A stretch of 64,000 nucleotides of DNA, from positions 6,992 through 70,991 of the forward strand of contig JAEWQO010000126.1 in NCBI GenBank assembly GCA_023460315.1. The letters are read 5' to 3'. The translations under genes and the position numbers were made by a program. The notes beneath the pieces are model-generated. The model did no database searches. It worked only from the letters and a program-made list of their open reading frames with translations, and was not told where the DNA came from. Positions within the stretch are counted from its first letter, which is position 1. Each line of letters opens with the position of its first letter. Positions 33,012-41,671 of this stretch are shown here, piece by piece. The stretch is from Actinomycetes bacterium. Its GTDB lineage: Bacteria > Actinomycetota > Coriobacteriia > Coriobacteriales > Eggerthellaceae.

Positions 33012-34679
33012 GTGTTGAGTGACATTGAAATTGCCCAAGCGACGAAACCCGAGCATATCAGCGCCATCGCGAAGAAGGCTGGCGTGCCGGAATCGTACCT
33101 CGAGCTGTATGGCACGAAGAAGGCGAAGGTCGACTACAACCTTCTGGCAGACGAACAGCACGGGCAGGGCAAGCTCATTCTCGTGACGGCCATCAATCCC
33201 ACGCCGGCCGGCGAGGGCAAGACGACGACGACGGTTGGCTTGGCCGATGCCCTATCGCGCCGGAAGAAGAACGTGGTGGTGGCGCTGCGCGAGCCGTCGC
33301 TTGGACCCGTGTTCGGCATCAAGGGCGGCGCCGCTGGCGGTGGTTATGCCCAGGTGATTCCCATGGAGGACATCAACCTTCATTTCACGGGCGACTTTCA
33401 TGCCATTGGGGCCGCAAACAACCTGTTGGCGGCTATGCTCGACAATCATATCCAGCAAGGCAACCATCTGGGCATCGATGTGCGCAAGATCACGTGGAAA
33501 CGCGTCGTCGACATGAACGACCGCCAGCTGCGCAACGTTGTCGATGGCTTGGGGGGAAAGGCCCATGGGTTTCCCCGCGAGGACGGATTTGACATCACGG
33601 TGGCCAGCGAGATCATGGCCATCTTCTGTCTGGCAACCTCCATCACCGACCTCAAGGAGCGTCTCGCCCGCATCGTCGTGGCCTACACCCGTGACGACAC
33701 GCCCGTCACGGCTGGGGACCTCAAGGCGCAGGGAGCCATGGCCGCCCTGCTGAAAGACGCGCTCAAGCCCAATCTCGTGCAGACGCTTGAGGGAACGCCG
33801 GCGTTTGTGCACGGTGGCCCCTTCGCCAACATCGCCCACGGCTGTAACTCGATCATGGCGACGCGCATGGCCCTGGCCTTGGGGGACTACTGCGTGACCG
33901 AGGCAGGCTTCGGCGCCGATCTGGGAGCCGAGAAGTTTCTCGACATCAAGTGCCGCCTTGCGGGGCTCAAGCCCGATGCGGTGGTCGTGGTGGCAACCGT
34001 GCGTGCGCTGAAGAATCATGGCGGCGTGGCTAAGGCTGACCTCGACAAGGAAAATCTCGAGGCGCTTGAGGCCGGCCTGCCAAACCTGCTGCAGCATGTC
34101 GAAAACATCACGCAGGTGTATCGCCTGCCGTGCGTTGTCGCTCTCAACCGGTTTCCTACCGACACGGAGGACGAGCTGGCGCTCGTTGAGGACCGCTGCC
34201 GCCAGCTCGGCGTGAACGTCGCGTTGTCCGAGGTGTGGGCTAAGGGCGGTGAGGGCGGTTTGGCGCTTGCGGACGAGGTCGTCCGCCTGTGCGACGAGCC
34301 CAACGACTTCCAATTTGCCTATGGCGATGCTATGTCTTTGGTTGAAAAGGTGGAGGCCATCGCCTCGAGGGTGTATCGTGCCGACGGTGTGGACTTCGAA
34401 CCGAAAGCGGCGGCCGAACTCGAGAAGTTCGAGCGTCTTGGCTTTGGCGCCATGCCGGTGTGCATGGCCAAGACGCAATACAGCTTTTCGGACGATCAGA
34501 AAAAGCTGGGTGCGCCGCGCGGGTTTCGCATCACCGTCCGCGATGCGAAGGTCTCGGCAGGTGCTGGGTTCGTGGTCGTTCTGACCGGGAATATCATGAC
34601 CATGCCGGGGTTGCCGAAGGTTCCTGCGGCAGAGCGCATCGACGTTGACGAGACGGGGAAGATATCGGGACTCTTTTGA
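33012..34679 (+). CDS. fhs: formate--tetrahydrofolate ligase
   Basis: Fhs makes 10-formyl-THF from formate, ATP and THF. The protein has 555 residues from the GTG at 33012, the normal length. The N-terminus SDIEIAQATKPEHISAIA is canonical, and the P-loop is TPAGEGKTTTTVGLADAL. EPSLGPVFGIKGGAAGGGYA and the C-terminal GNIMTMPGLPKVPAA are family hallmarks. GGGAGGG lies 6 bp before the GTG; an ATG at 32967 would add 15 less typical residues. It forms a module with fchA and folD that links formate to methylene-THF, either for biosynthesis or as part of an acetogenic methyl branch. Confidence 0.96.
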   Translation: MLSDIEIAQATKPEHISAIAKKAGVPESYLELYGTKKAKVDYNLLADEQHGQGKLILVTAINPTPAGEGKTTTTVGLADALSRRKKNVVVALREPSLGPVFGIKGGAAGGGYAQVIPMEDINLHFTGDFHAIGAANNLLAAMLDNHIQQGNHLGIDVRKITWKRVVDMNDRQLRNVVDGLGGKAHGFPREDGFDITVASEIMAIFCLATSITDLKERLARIVVAYTRDDTPVTAGDLKAQGAMAALLKDALKPNLVQTLEGTPAFVHGGPFANIAHGCNSIMATRMALALGDYCVTEAGFGADLGAEKFLDIKCRLAGLKPDAVVVVATVRALKNHGGVAKADLDKENLEALEAGLPNLLQHVENITQVYRLPCVVALNRFPTDTEDELALVEDRCRQLGVNVALSEVWAKGGEGGLALADEVVRLCDEPNDFQFAYGDAMSLVEKVEAIASRVYRADGVDFEPKAAAELEKFERLGFGAMPVCMAKTQYSFSDDQKKLGAPRGFRITVRDAKVSAGAGFVVVLTGNIMTMPGLPKVPAAERIDVDETGKISGLF

Positions 34680-34751
34680 TCCAGCGTCTTGGACATGCCA
34701 AACGGTGGAAGGGCATTGGCCGTCGCGGCTTGTGGGCCGCACGTGGAATGG

Positions 34752-35393
34752 ATGGGAGGGCGCGTGCTGGACACGACGTTCATCGATGAGCTTGCGAGCA
34801 AGGCACCGACGCCGGGCGGCGGTGGCGCCTGTGCCTATGGGGGGGCTCTTGCCGCAGCCTTGGCTTCCATGGTGGGCAATCTGACCGTGGGAAAGAAAAC
34901 CTATGCAGCTGTCGAGGCTGAGGTGTACGTGTCGCTGGAGAAGTTGGATGATGCTCGCAGTCGCTTTATTCAGCTCATTGACGAAGACGCGCGGGCGTTT
35001 GGCCCGATGGCTGAAGCCTATCGCATGCCGAAGGAGACGCCCGAACAGCTCTCTGCCCGAAACGCCGCCTTGCAGAAGGCGCTTTCCGGGGCATGTGACG
35101 TGCCCCTCGACATCATGCGGAACCTGTCGGATGTGCTTGAGCCAATCGACTTTCTTGCCCGCCAGGGAAGCAGGCTTGCACTTTCGGATGCTGGCGTTGC
35201 GGCCGCCTTTGCGCGGGCTGCGGTGGAGGGCGCCAGCCTCAATGTTTACAGCAATGCGGCAGCGATGGACGATGAGGTGCTGGCTGCGCGCTATCGCGAG
35301 GAGGCGGCGGCTCTCGTTCTCAGCGTGGGCGAACGGTGCGATGCCCTGTTTGACTATGTGAAATCTGCCATCTTCCAGGAAAACCATGGCTGA
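34752..35393 (+). CDS. fchA: methenyl-THF cyclohydrolase/cyclodeaminase (FchA family)
   Basis: This protein of about 213 residues has the all-helical formiminotransferase-cyclodeaminase fold. The N-terminal SKAPTPGGGGACAYGGALAA is the folate-binding signature, and VGNLTVGKKTYAAVE follows. It would interconvert methenyl-THF and 10-formyl-THF. Starts at 34752 (ATG) or 34764 (GTG, with GGGAGG 4 bp upstream) both fit; the first is used here. It lies between fhs and folD and overlaps folD by 8 bp. It probably supplies the cyclohydrolase step that the adjacent FolD seems to have lost. Confidence 0.88.
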   Translation: MGGRVLDTTFIDELASKAPTPGGGGACAYGGALAAALASMVGNLTVGKKTYAAVEAEVYVSLEKLDDARSRFIQLIDEDARAFGPMAEAYRMPKETPEQLSARNAALQKALSGACDVPLDIMRNLSDVLEPIDFLARQGSRLALSDAGVAAAFARAAVEGASLNVYSNAAAMDDEVLAARYREEAAALVLSVGERCDALFDYVKSAIFQENHG

Positions 35394-36255
35394 TCTGCTG
35401 TACGGAAAGCCGGTTGTCGAGCGCGTTGCGTCTGACCTGCGCCCGCGCATTGAAACGCTCAATGAGGCGGGCATCGAACCGACGCTCGCGCTCGTGCGCG
35501 TTGGCGAAAGGCCTGATGACCTGGCATATGAGAGAACGGCCGTCAAGAGGGCCGATGCCCTTGGCATCGGCATCCGTTCGTTTGCCCTCGAAGAATTCGT
35601 TCCCCAAGCTGCGCTCGAGTCGGTGCTCCATGAAGTCAACCATGAGAGAGCCATCCATGGATGTCTTATGTTTCGTCCGCTGCCATCCTTCCTTGATGAG
35701 GCCGCGGCATGCGAGGTCCTCGATCCGGCCAAGGACGTCGATGGCATCACGCTTGCATCGCTCGCTTCCGTGTTCGCGGACGGTTCGGCTGGGTTCCCGC
35801 CCAGCACGGCTGCCGCCTGCGTCGAGCTGCTCGAGTACTATCACGTTCCGCTCGTGGGCAAGCATGTGGTGGTCGTGGGGCGCAGCCTGGTCATCGGCAA
35901 GCCTGTCTCCATGATGCTGTTGCGTCGAAACGCCAGCGTGACCATCTGCCATTCGCGCACGGAAAACCTGGCGGCCATCTGCCGGTCGGCGGATATCGTC
36001 ATCTGCGCGACAGGCCGTGCCAAGGCGTTCGGCGCAGATTGCTTCCGTGCGGGGCAAACCGTGCTTGACGTGGGCATCAACTTCGACACGCACGGGCAGC
36101 TGTGCGGCGACGTCGATTTCGATGCCGTGGCTCCTCTGGTCGATGCCATCACGCCGGTTCCCCGTGGGTTGGGGACCGTGACCACGTCCATGACGATGGC
36201 TCATGTCGTGCAGGCCGCCGAGCGGATGCGTGCGGCGGCAGGAAAGAGGGGCTGA
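35386..36255 (+). CDS. folD: methylene-THF dehydrogenase (FolD family, cyclohydrolase residues replaced)
   Basis: This 289-residue FolD homologue has the NAD(P) Rossmann motif VVVVGRSLVIGKPVSMMLL, CHSRTENL and the C-terminal PVPRGLGTVTTSMTMAH. In the active site the Tyr of the YxxxK motif is present (Tyr48 in LAYERTAVK), but the catalytic Lys position is Ala52. The Gln of the VQLPLP motif is Phe96 in LMFRPLP. KDVDG is kept. In bifunctional FolD the Lys and Gln are needed for cyclohydrolase activity, so this copy is probably only a dehydrogenase, with FchA doing the hydrolysis. It overlaps fchA by 8 bp. Confidence 0.92.
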   Translation: MADLLYGKPVVERVASDLRPRIETLNEAGIEPTLALVRVGERPDDLAYERTAVKRADALGIGIRSFALEEFVPQAALESVLHEVNHERAIHGCLMFRPLPSFLDEAAACEVLDPAKDVDGITLASLASVFADGSAGFPPSTAAACVELLEYYHVPLVGKHVVVVGRSLVIGKPVSMMLLRRNASVTICHSRTENLAAICRSADIVICATGRAKAFGADCFRAGQTVLDVGINFDTHGQLCGDVDFDAVAPLVDAITPVPRGLGTVTTSMTMAHVVQAAERMRAAAGKRG

Positions 36256-36277
36256 CGGGTCATTTCCTTTGACCTGT
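36255..36277 (+). terminator. hairpin at the folD stop
   Basis: ACGGGTCA (36255-36262) pairs with TGACCTGT (36270-36277), with one G-U pair and a 7-base loop. A run of T occurs about 12 bases later (around 36289-36294). It probably ends the coaX-fhs-fchA-folD transcript. Confidence 0.45.
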
Positions 36278-36363
36278 TCCGCTCAACCTTTTTTGTTCAC
36301 CTGTTTTCGCGTAAAAAATTATATTTAACCAGTTCAGAACGTTGAAGTCTCAAGATTGTTTCC

Positions 36364-36392
36364 TTGACCCTCTCCTGCCTGCTCCCTATTAT
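36364..36392 (+). promoter_or_regulatory. sigma-70 promoter of dmsABC
   Basis: TTGACC (36364-36369) and TATTAT (36387-36392) are separated by 17 bp. The predicted transcript starts about 110 bases before the dmsA ATG, leaving a leader that could be regulated. No FNR- or NarL-type site was identified with confidence. Confidence 0.7.
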
Positions 36393-36509
36393 TTCAATTA
36401 CCAAACAAAACTATAAAACCGCAGATGAAAGGGCGGTTTCGCTCAAGCACGCTCATGTGTGCTGCGGGTGTCTGCTGGCGTTGTTTGGGAAAGACGAGAA
36501 GGAGGAATT

Positions 36510-38999
36510 ATGGGAGGTAAGGCATCAAGTTTGAGCAGGCGTTCTTTCTTGAAGGGGACGGGCGCGCTTGGCACCTTGGCGGTTGCGAGTGGAGCGAGCG
36601 TCGCAACCAACACGCTGTTTGCGGCGCAGGAGGCATCGGCGACCGAGAAAGAGGACACCATAGCATGGAGTCAGTGCAATGTGAACTGTGGAGGCAACTG
36701 CGTCTTCCAGTGGCACTCCCATGAGGGCAAGATTCTCTATATGGAGTCTGACAACACGGGGGAGGACGACCTTCAGGCCCGCGCGTGTCTTCGGGGGCGG
36801 TCCATGCGTCGCTGGATCAACAGCGCAGACCGCCTTCTGTATCCCATGAAGCGTGTCGGCAAGCGGGGTGAAGGGAAGTTCGAGCGCATCAGTTGGGATG
36901 AGGCGCTCGACACCATTGCCGATCAGCTTCGCTATACCATCGACACGTACGGCAACGAGGCCATTTACATCATTTATGCGACTGGCATGTATTCTTGCAC
37001 GGGCAAGCAGCCGGGGATGCGTCTGCTCAGCATGTTGGGCGGCTATCTCAATCAGGGCTACGATTACTCCACCCATATGCTGCAGGCCGTCATGCCGTAT
37101 CTGTACGGCAGCTCGGATAATTTGGATGACGACGGCAACCATGTCAAGCTGGGCAAGCCGGCGACGGCGTTCAGCCCTTATGATGCGACGAACGCCTCGT
37201 CGTTCTCGGAGGCAGAACGTGCTTCCGACTTGGTGGTGATGTTTGGCAACAGTCCGGCAGAAACTCGCATGGGCGGCGCGAATGCCGTGTGGGATTTCGC
37301 GCGGGTGCGTGAGGCGGTCCAAAGCCGCGGGGGCAGGATCATCAACGTCGACTATCGCCTGAACGAGACGGCTTCGGGGCATGCCGACGAGTGGCTTCCC
37401 ATCAACCCGGGAACCGATGCCGCGCTGTGTAGCGCCCTTGCCTACGAATGGATTGCTGGCAGCACGGTAGACAAGGATTTTTTGGATGAGTACTGCGTTG
37501 GCTATGACGAGGACACGATGCCGGAGTCGGCCAAGGGGCAGAACAGGTCCTACAAGGACTACATCATGGGCACTGGCTACGACAAGGTGGCGAAAACACC
37601 TGAGTGGGCCGCTCCCATCACGGGCATTTCGGCGGATGACATCAGGGCACTTGCCGATGAGATTGCTGCTGCGGATGCACCGTTCATCTGCCAGGGGTGG
37701 GGGCCGCAGCGTCACACCAACGGCGAAGATGCGACTCGCGCCATCTGCATGCTGCCTGTCCTCATCGGGAAGATTGGCCTGCCTGGAACCAACACTGGCC
37801 AGAGGGAAGCAGAGCCGCCGGTGTATCTGGTGAGCGGCATCCCGTTCAAGAATCCCCTTAAAACGGCGATCCCCGTGTATCAATGGGCCAATGCCGTCGA
37901 TCACGGTCACGAGATGACTGCCACCAACGCCGGCATCATGGGAGCGGAAAAGCTGACGACCGACATCAAGTTCATCTGGAATTATGCTGGTAACTGTTTG
38001 ACGAACCAGCATGGCGACATCAACTACACCCACGACCTTCTTGTTGACGAGAGCAAGTGCGAATTCATTTTGGTATGGGATACCGTCATGACCGACTCTG
38101 CGAAGTACGCCGATATCCTTCTCCCCGATGCCATGCGTTCGGAACAGCTGAATATGCAGACTCAAGGGTATTCGGAGTATTACACGGCCGTTGTCGTTGG
38201 TGGGCCGGCACAGGACCCGCCGGGAGAGTGTCGCTCCAGCTATGACGTGTGCGCTGACCTTGCCGAGAGGTTTGGCATCCGCGACGAATTCACGGAAGGT
38301 CGCACGCACGACGATTGGATCCAGCATCTTTACGAGCAGGGTGCCGAGGCCGATGAGGACATGCCGACATGGAGCGAGATCAAAGAGCAGGGTATATATA
38401 AGCGGGCGCTGCCCCCTGCCATCGGACTCGAGAAATTCCGCACCGATCCTGCCGAGAATCCGCTGGCCACTCCATCGGGAAAGATAGAGATATATTCCGA
38501 AACATTGGCCGACATTGCGCAGACGTGGGAGCTTGCTGACGACGAGGTCATCAATCCGATTCCGCAATTCGTCCCCGGTTTTCATGGGTATGGTTCTACG
38601 ACCGACGAGTTTCCCCTGTATGGGACAGGATTTCATCACAAGAGCCGTGCGCATTCATCGTTTGGCTTCATCAAGGAGCTGGAAGCGGTCGCGCGTCAGC
38701 AGGTGTGGATCAACGAGATCGATGCGCGCGAGCGTGACATCAAGAGCGGCGATATCGTTTCGGTCAAGAGTCCGGCGGGTGAAATCGAGATAGAGGCAAA
38801 AGTCACTCCCCGCATCATTCCCGGCACGATCGGCATCCCCCAGGGTGCTTGGCATAACGCCGACATGGAAGGGGATCGCATTGACCGAGGGGCGTGCGTC
38901 AACACCTTGACGGTCTATCATCCCTCGCCGCTGGCAAAGGGAAACGGCACCGCGCATTCCATGATCGTTCAAGTTGCCAAGATTCAGGAGAGGGGATGA
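36510..38999 (+). CDS. dmsA: Tat-exported DMSO-reductase-family molybdopterin catalytic subunit
   Basis: This 829-residue molybdo-bis-MGD enzyme has a twin-arginine signal (SRRSFLKG at residues 9-16, then a hydrophobic stretch ending near 44), so it works outside the cytoplasmic membrane. A 4Fe-4S motif follows: Cys56, Cys60, Cys64 and Cys93. DYSTHMLQAV holds the probable Ser ligand of Mo. Other DmsA signatures are FGNSPAETRMGG, INPGTDAALCSALAYEW, GWGPQRHTNGEDATRA and LATPSGKIEIYSETLADIA. It probably reduces DMSO, TMAO or a related S- or N-oxide; the exact acceptor cannot be read. AAGGAGG precedes the ATG. It is the first gene of a dmsABC operon. Confidence 0.92.
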   Translation: MGGKASSLSRRSFLKGTGALGTLAVASGASVATNTLFAAQEASATEKEDTIAWSQCNVNCGGNCVFQWHSHEGKILYMESDNTGEDDLQARACLRGRSMRRWINSADRLLYPMKRVGKRGEGKFERISWDEALDTIADQLRYTIDTYGNEAIYIIYATGMYSCTGKQPGMRLLSMLGGYLNQGYDYSTHMLQAVMPYLYGSSDNLDDDGNHVKLGKPATAFSPYDATNASSFSEAERASDLVVMFGNSPAETRMGGANAVWDFARVREAVQSRGGRIINVDYRLNETASGHADEWLPINPGTDAALCSALAYEWIAGSTVDKDFLDEYCVGYDEDTMPESAKGQNRSYKDYIMGTGYDKVAKTPEWAAPITGISADDIRALADEIAAADAPFICQGWGPQRHTNGEDATRAICMLPVLIGKIGLPGTNTGQREAEPPVYLVSGIPFKNPLKTAIPVYQWANAVDHGHEMTATNAGIMGAEKLTTDIKFIWNYAGNCLTNQHGDINYTHDLLVDESKCEFILVWDTVMTDSAKYADILLPDAMRSEQLNMQTQGYSEYYTAVVVGGPAQDPPGECRSSYDVCADLAERFGIRDEFTEGRTHDDWIQHLYEQGAEADEDMPTWSEIKEQGIYKRALPPAIGLEKFRTDPAENPLATPSGKIEIYSETLADIAQTWELADDEVINPIPQFVPGFHGYGSTTDEFPLYGTGFHHKSRAHSSFGFIKELEAVARQQVWINEIDARERDIKSGDIVSVKSPAGEIEIEAKVTPRIIPGTIGIPQGAWHNADMEGDRIDRGACVNTLTVYHPSPLAKGNGTAHSMIVQVAKIQERG

Positions 39000-39003
39000 C
39001 ATC

Positions 39004-39627
39004 ATGGCACAACAGGGTTTCTATTTTGATAATGCACGCTGCACGGGTTGCAGGACTTGTGAGATGGCCTGCAAGGATTACAAAGACCTGAGCACTGCCA
39101 TCAGCTTTCGACATGTCTATGATTATGAGGGCGGAGAGTGGGTGCAGGAGGAAGATTCCGGGTATCGGCAAGACAGCTTTATGTACCATCTGTCAATCAG
39201 CTGCCAACACTGTGACCATCCTGCGTGTGTTGGCGTCTGTCCGACGCACGCCATGCATAAAGACGGCGACACGGGACTGGTCTCGGTTGACGCTTCGCGC
39301 TGTGTCGGATGCGGCTACTGTGTGATGGCCTGTCCCTACGATGCGCCGACGGTTGACCGTGAGAAAGGACATTCGGTGAAGTGCGATGGCTGTGCTGACC
39401 GTGTGGCGGAGGGGCTGCAGCCCATCTGCGTGCAGGCGTGCCCGCTCCGTGCGTTGGATTTTGGGGATATAGCGGCATTGCGCAGCGCCCATGACGGCGT
39501 CGATGCCATTGCGCCCATGCCGCAGGGCAGCTATACCAGCCCCAACATCGTCATCAAAACGAGTCCCGATGCACGTGCAACAGATGACACGTCAGGGTTT
39601 ATTGCCAATGCGTTGGAGGTGTTCTGA
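39004..39627 (+). CDS. dmsB: DMSO-reductase-family iron-sulfur subunit
   Basis: This 207-residue DmsB-type four-cluster ferredoxin passes electrons from the membrane anchor to DmsA. Four Cys groups are visible: CTGCRTCEMACKDY, CQHCDHPACVGVCPTHAM, CVGCGYCVMACPYDAP, and CDGCADRV with CVQACP. There is no signal peptide, as expected if it travels across the membrane with DmsA through Tat. It begins 4 bp after dmsA, with AGGAGAGGGG upstream, and is 1 bp from dmsC. Confidence 0.93.
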   Translation: MAQQGFYFDNARCTGCRTCEMACKDYKDLSTAISFRHVYDYEGGEWVQEEDSGYRQDSFMYHLSISCQHCDHPACVGVCPTHAMHKDGDTGLVSVDASRCVGCGYCVMACPYDAPTVDREKGHSVKCDGCADRVAEGLQPICVQACPLRALDFGDIAALRSAHDGVDAIAPMPQGSYTSPNIVIKTSPDARATDDTSGFIANALEVF

Positions 39628-39628
39628 T

Positions 39629-40486
39629 ATGGAAGCGGCATTCGCTGAACTGCCTCTGGCTATATTTACCACGCTGGCTCCCCTGGGGGCTGGATCGTTC
39701 GTTGCCCTCGCGTTGGCGTTTTTGACGGTCGATTTCTCTGAAGAGCAATTGAAGCGGGTGGATGCTCTGACCTTTGTCCCGTTGGGTGTTGTGCTGGTTG
39801 GCTTTGCTGCTTCTTTCATGCATCTGGCATCCCCTTTGCATGCGCCGTATGTTTTGAGCGGCATCGGATCGTCGCCGCTGTCGAATGAGATCTTCGTTGG
39901 GTCGGTGTTTCTTGTGCTGTCGTTTGTCTACGCGATCTTGGCAGTCCGCGGCAAGCTGTCCAGGAGCGTTCGTACGGGCTTTAGCATCGTGGTCGCCCTC
40001 GCAGGTCTTGTGTTTGCTCTCTTTACCGGCATGGCGTATGTCATTGAGACGATCAGCTCTTGGAACACGTTCCTTGTGCCCTTGCAGATGGTGGGATTCT
40101 CGCTTCTCGGCGGCATCGGGCTGGGTTTGCTGGTGTTGGTTTTGGCTGGAGTTTCTGACGAAGCACGGAAGAGTTCTTTTAAAGTGGGAGCCATTCTCAT
40201 GATTGCCGTTGGCTTGGTTTTTTCCTTGCTTGGCCTCTGCGGACAGGTCATCCTGGTGAACTCTCAGTTTACCGTTGCTGTCGCGGGCGCTGATCTGGTG
40301 GCGCAGGTTCTTCCCAGCCTCGCCTGTGCCGTGGTCTGTTTGACGCTTGCAGGCATCGCCGCCGTGGCTTTCTTCTTCGCGAAGAGGTCGCTGTCCTTGG
40401 TGGTGCCGGCCACGGTTTTTGCCGTCGTTGGCGTGTTCTTGGCCCGTTTGGTTTTTTACGCTCTGCAGCTTTCTGTGGGGCTGTAG
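39629..40486 (+). CDS. dmsC: DMSO-reductase-family membrane anchor subunit
   Basis: This 285-residue protein has eight hydrophobic segments and fits the DmsC family. MEAAFAELPLAIFTTLAPLG is the typical N-terminus, followed by FAASFMHLASPLHAPYVL, whose His may contact menaquinol. It anchors DmsAB and oxidises menaquinol; menG in this window supports menaquinone as the quinone. GGAGG lies 10 bp upstream of the ATG. It is the last gene of the operon, followed by a hairpin. Confidence 0.9.
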   Translation: MEAAFAELPLAIFTTLAPLGAGSFVALALAFLTVDFSEEQLKRVDALTFVPLGVVLVGFAASFMHLASPLHAPYVLSGIGSSPLSNEIFVGSVFLVLSFVYAILAVRGKLSRSVRTGFSIVVALAGLVFALFTGMAYVIETISSWNTFLVPLQMVGFSLLGGIGLGLLVLVLAGVSDEARKSSFKVGAILMIAVGLVFSLLGLCGQVILVNSQFTVAVAGADLVAQVLPSLACAVVCLTLAGIAAVAFFFAKRSLSLVVPATVFAVVGVFLARLVFYALQLSVGL

Positions 40487-40490
40487 CGGT

Positions 40491-40516
40491 GGGGGACCTC
40501 TTCGCGGGGGTCCCTC
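40491..40516 (+). terminator. hairpin after dmsC
   Basis: GGGGGACC (40491-40498) pairs with GGTCCCTC (40509-40516), including one G-U, around a 10-base loop 4 bp past the stop codon. No U-run follows. Confidence 0.45.
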
Positions 40517-40756
40517 ATTCGTGACAGGGCCTTCACCTGACGTTTGCGGCCCGGTCTCGCGGGCATGCCCCCTTTGCTTTGGTGCTTACATCCGAGTGTT
40601 GTTTTGTCGAGGCCTCTGCGTGCTGGCGCTGTTTTCCATGGCCAGATTCTTGCCAACCCTCCAGGACGCTTGTGGTTCAAAAGGCGATGGGTATACTGGA
40701 CGGTGCGATGCGAGGACAAACGAAGGCTGATCGACACTGCTCGGGGGGAGGCGCAC

Positions 40757-41671
40757 GTGAACCAGGTAACGGCGCATTTCGTGACTTTGTGGTGTGCGAT
40801 TTTTGCAAAGCTTGAGAAGGGGTTGGAGCGTCAGCTGGGCGGTGTGAGCTTGACCGTGCTTCAGTACCGTGTGCTTTTGCAGGTTGCCAGGCCAGAAACG
40901 GTCGAGGTGCGGGAAGCGCGTCTGGCGCGTGTTCTGATGGCCCGTCCGTCGGCCATCAGCATGTCCGTTGATGCATTGCGGCAACGGGGATTGGTTCTGG
41001 TCAAGGAGGATTCCGGTGATGCCCGGGCTTTGATCGTCGGTATCAGCGATGAAGGGCATCGGTGCCTGAAGACCGTCAATGCTCGCGTGGAGAGGTTTTT
41101 GGAGGCCTCTTGGCAGTCCCTCGATCTTCTCGAGTTCACCCTGCTCATGGAGATGATGTATGACTCGCTTGCCAAACCGGGCGGATTCTTTGTCTATCTC
41201 GACCCGTCGGTGCGTCGGGGCGAGCGGCTTCCGCTGCCCTATCTTCTTACCTTTATGAGCATGTTTACCCAGGTGGTGACGACGACGGCCAAGAAGGGAG
41301 CCGATCTGTCCCTCACCGAATATCGGTTTCTTCTTGAGCTGCTGCCTAAGCGGAGGGATGTGGTGAAGCGTTTGCGCGCAAGGGAATTCGTCGGTTTGCT
41401 GAGGGTCAAACGCTCGTATGTCACCACCGCATCGTATAAACTTGCCGAAGCGGGACTCATCGTTCGTGAACCTGATCCGGATGACGCGCGCGGCATCCTC
41501 TTCACCCTGACGGCAGAGGGGGAACGTGCTGTGTCGCTGATTGGAGACGATGTCGCAGCGGTGTTCGAAGGAATGTTTGCACGAGGCTCACAGGGTCGGG
41601 CACGCGTCATGCGCTTGGCAAAGAAGCTTTTGTCGGGAGTTGATGCCGTGCTGGGAGGGGAGAATCCATGA
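40757..41671 (+). CDS. double MarR-type regulator (two winged-helix domains in one chain)
   Basis: This 304-residue protein is made of two consecutive MarR-like halves. The first (about 1-140) has TVLQYRVLLQVARPETVEVR, a recognition helix in RPSAISMSVDALRQRGLV and the wing VKEDSGDARALIVGISDEGHR. The second (about 160-300) repeats this order: SLTEYRFLLELLPKR, RSYVTTASYKLAEAGLI, VREPDPDDARGILFTLTAEGER. It may fold as an internal pseudo-dimer. The GTG at 40757 has GGGAGG 5 bp upstream. Its stop overlaps the start of the next dms operon (ATGA), so it probably regulates that operon. Confidence 0.85.
   Translation: MNQVTAHFVTLWCAIFAKLEKGLERQLGGVSLTVLQYRVLLQVARPETVEVREARLARVLMARPSAISMSVDALRQRGLVLVKEDSGDARALIVGISDEGHRCLKTVNARVERFLEASWQSLDLLEFTLLMEMMYDSLAKPGGFFVYLDPSVRRGERLPLPYLLTFMSMFTQVVTTTAKKGADLSLTEYRFLLELLPKRRDVVKRLRAREFVGLLRVKRSYVTTASYKLAEAGLIVREPDPDDARGILFTLTAEGERAVSLIGDDVAAVFEGMFARGSQGRARVMRLAKKLLSGVDAVLGGENP

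Noticed and set aside
33252..35807. 851-codon open frame on the minus strand opposite fhs, fchA and folD
   Set aside because: It mirrors three certain genes, has no ribosome binding site and reads as His/Arg-rich low-complexity protein; it results from GC-rich codon use.
36525..38654. 709-codon open frame antisense to dmsA
   Set aside because: Same reason: antisense to a certain gene, with no recognisable domain.
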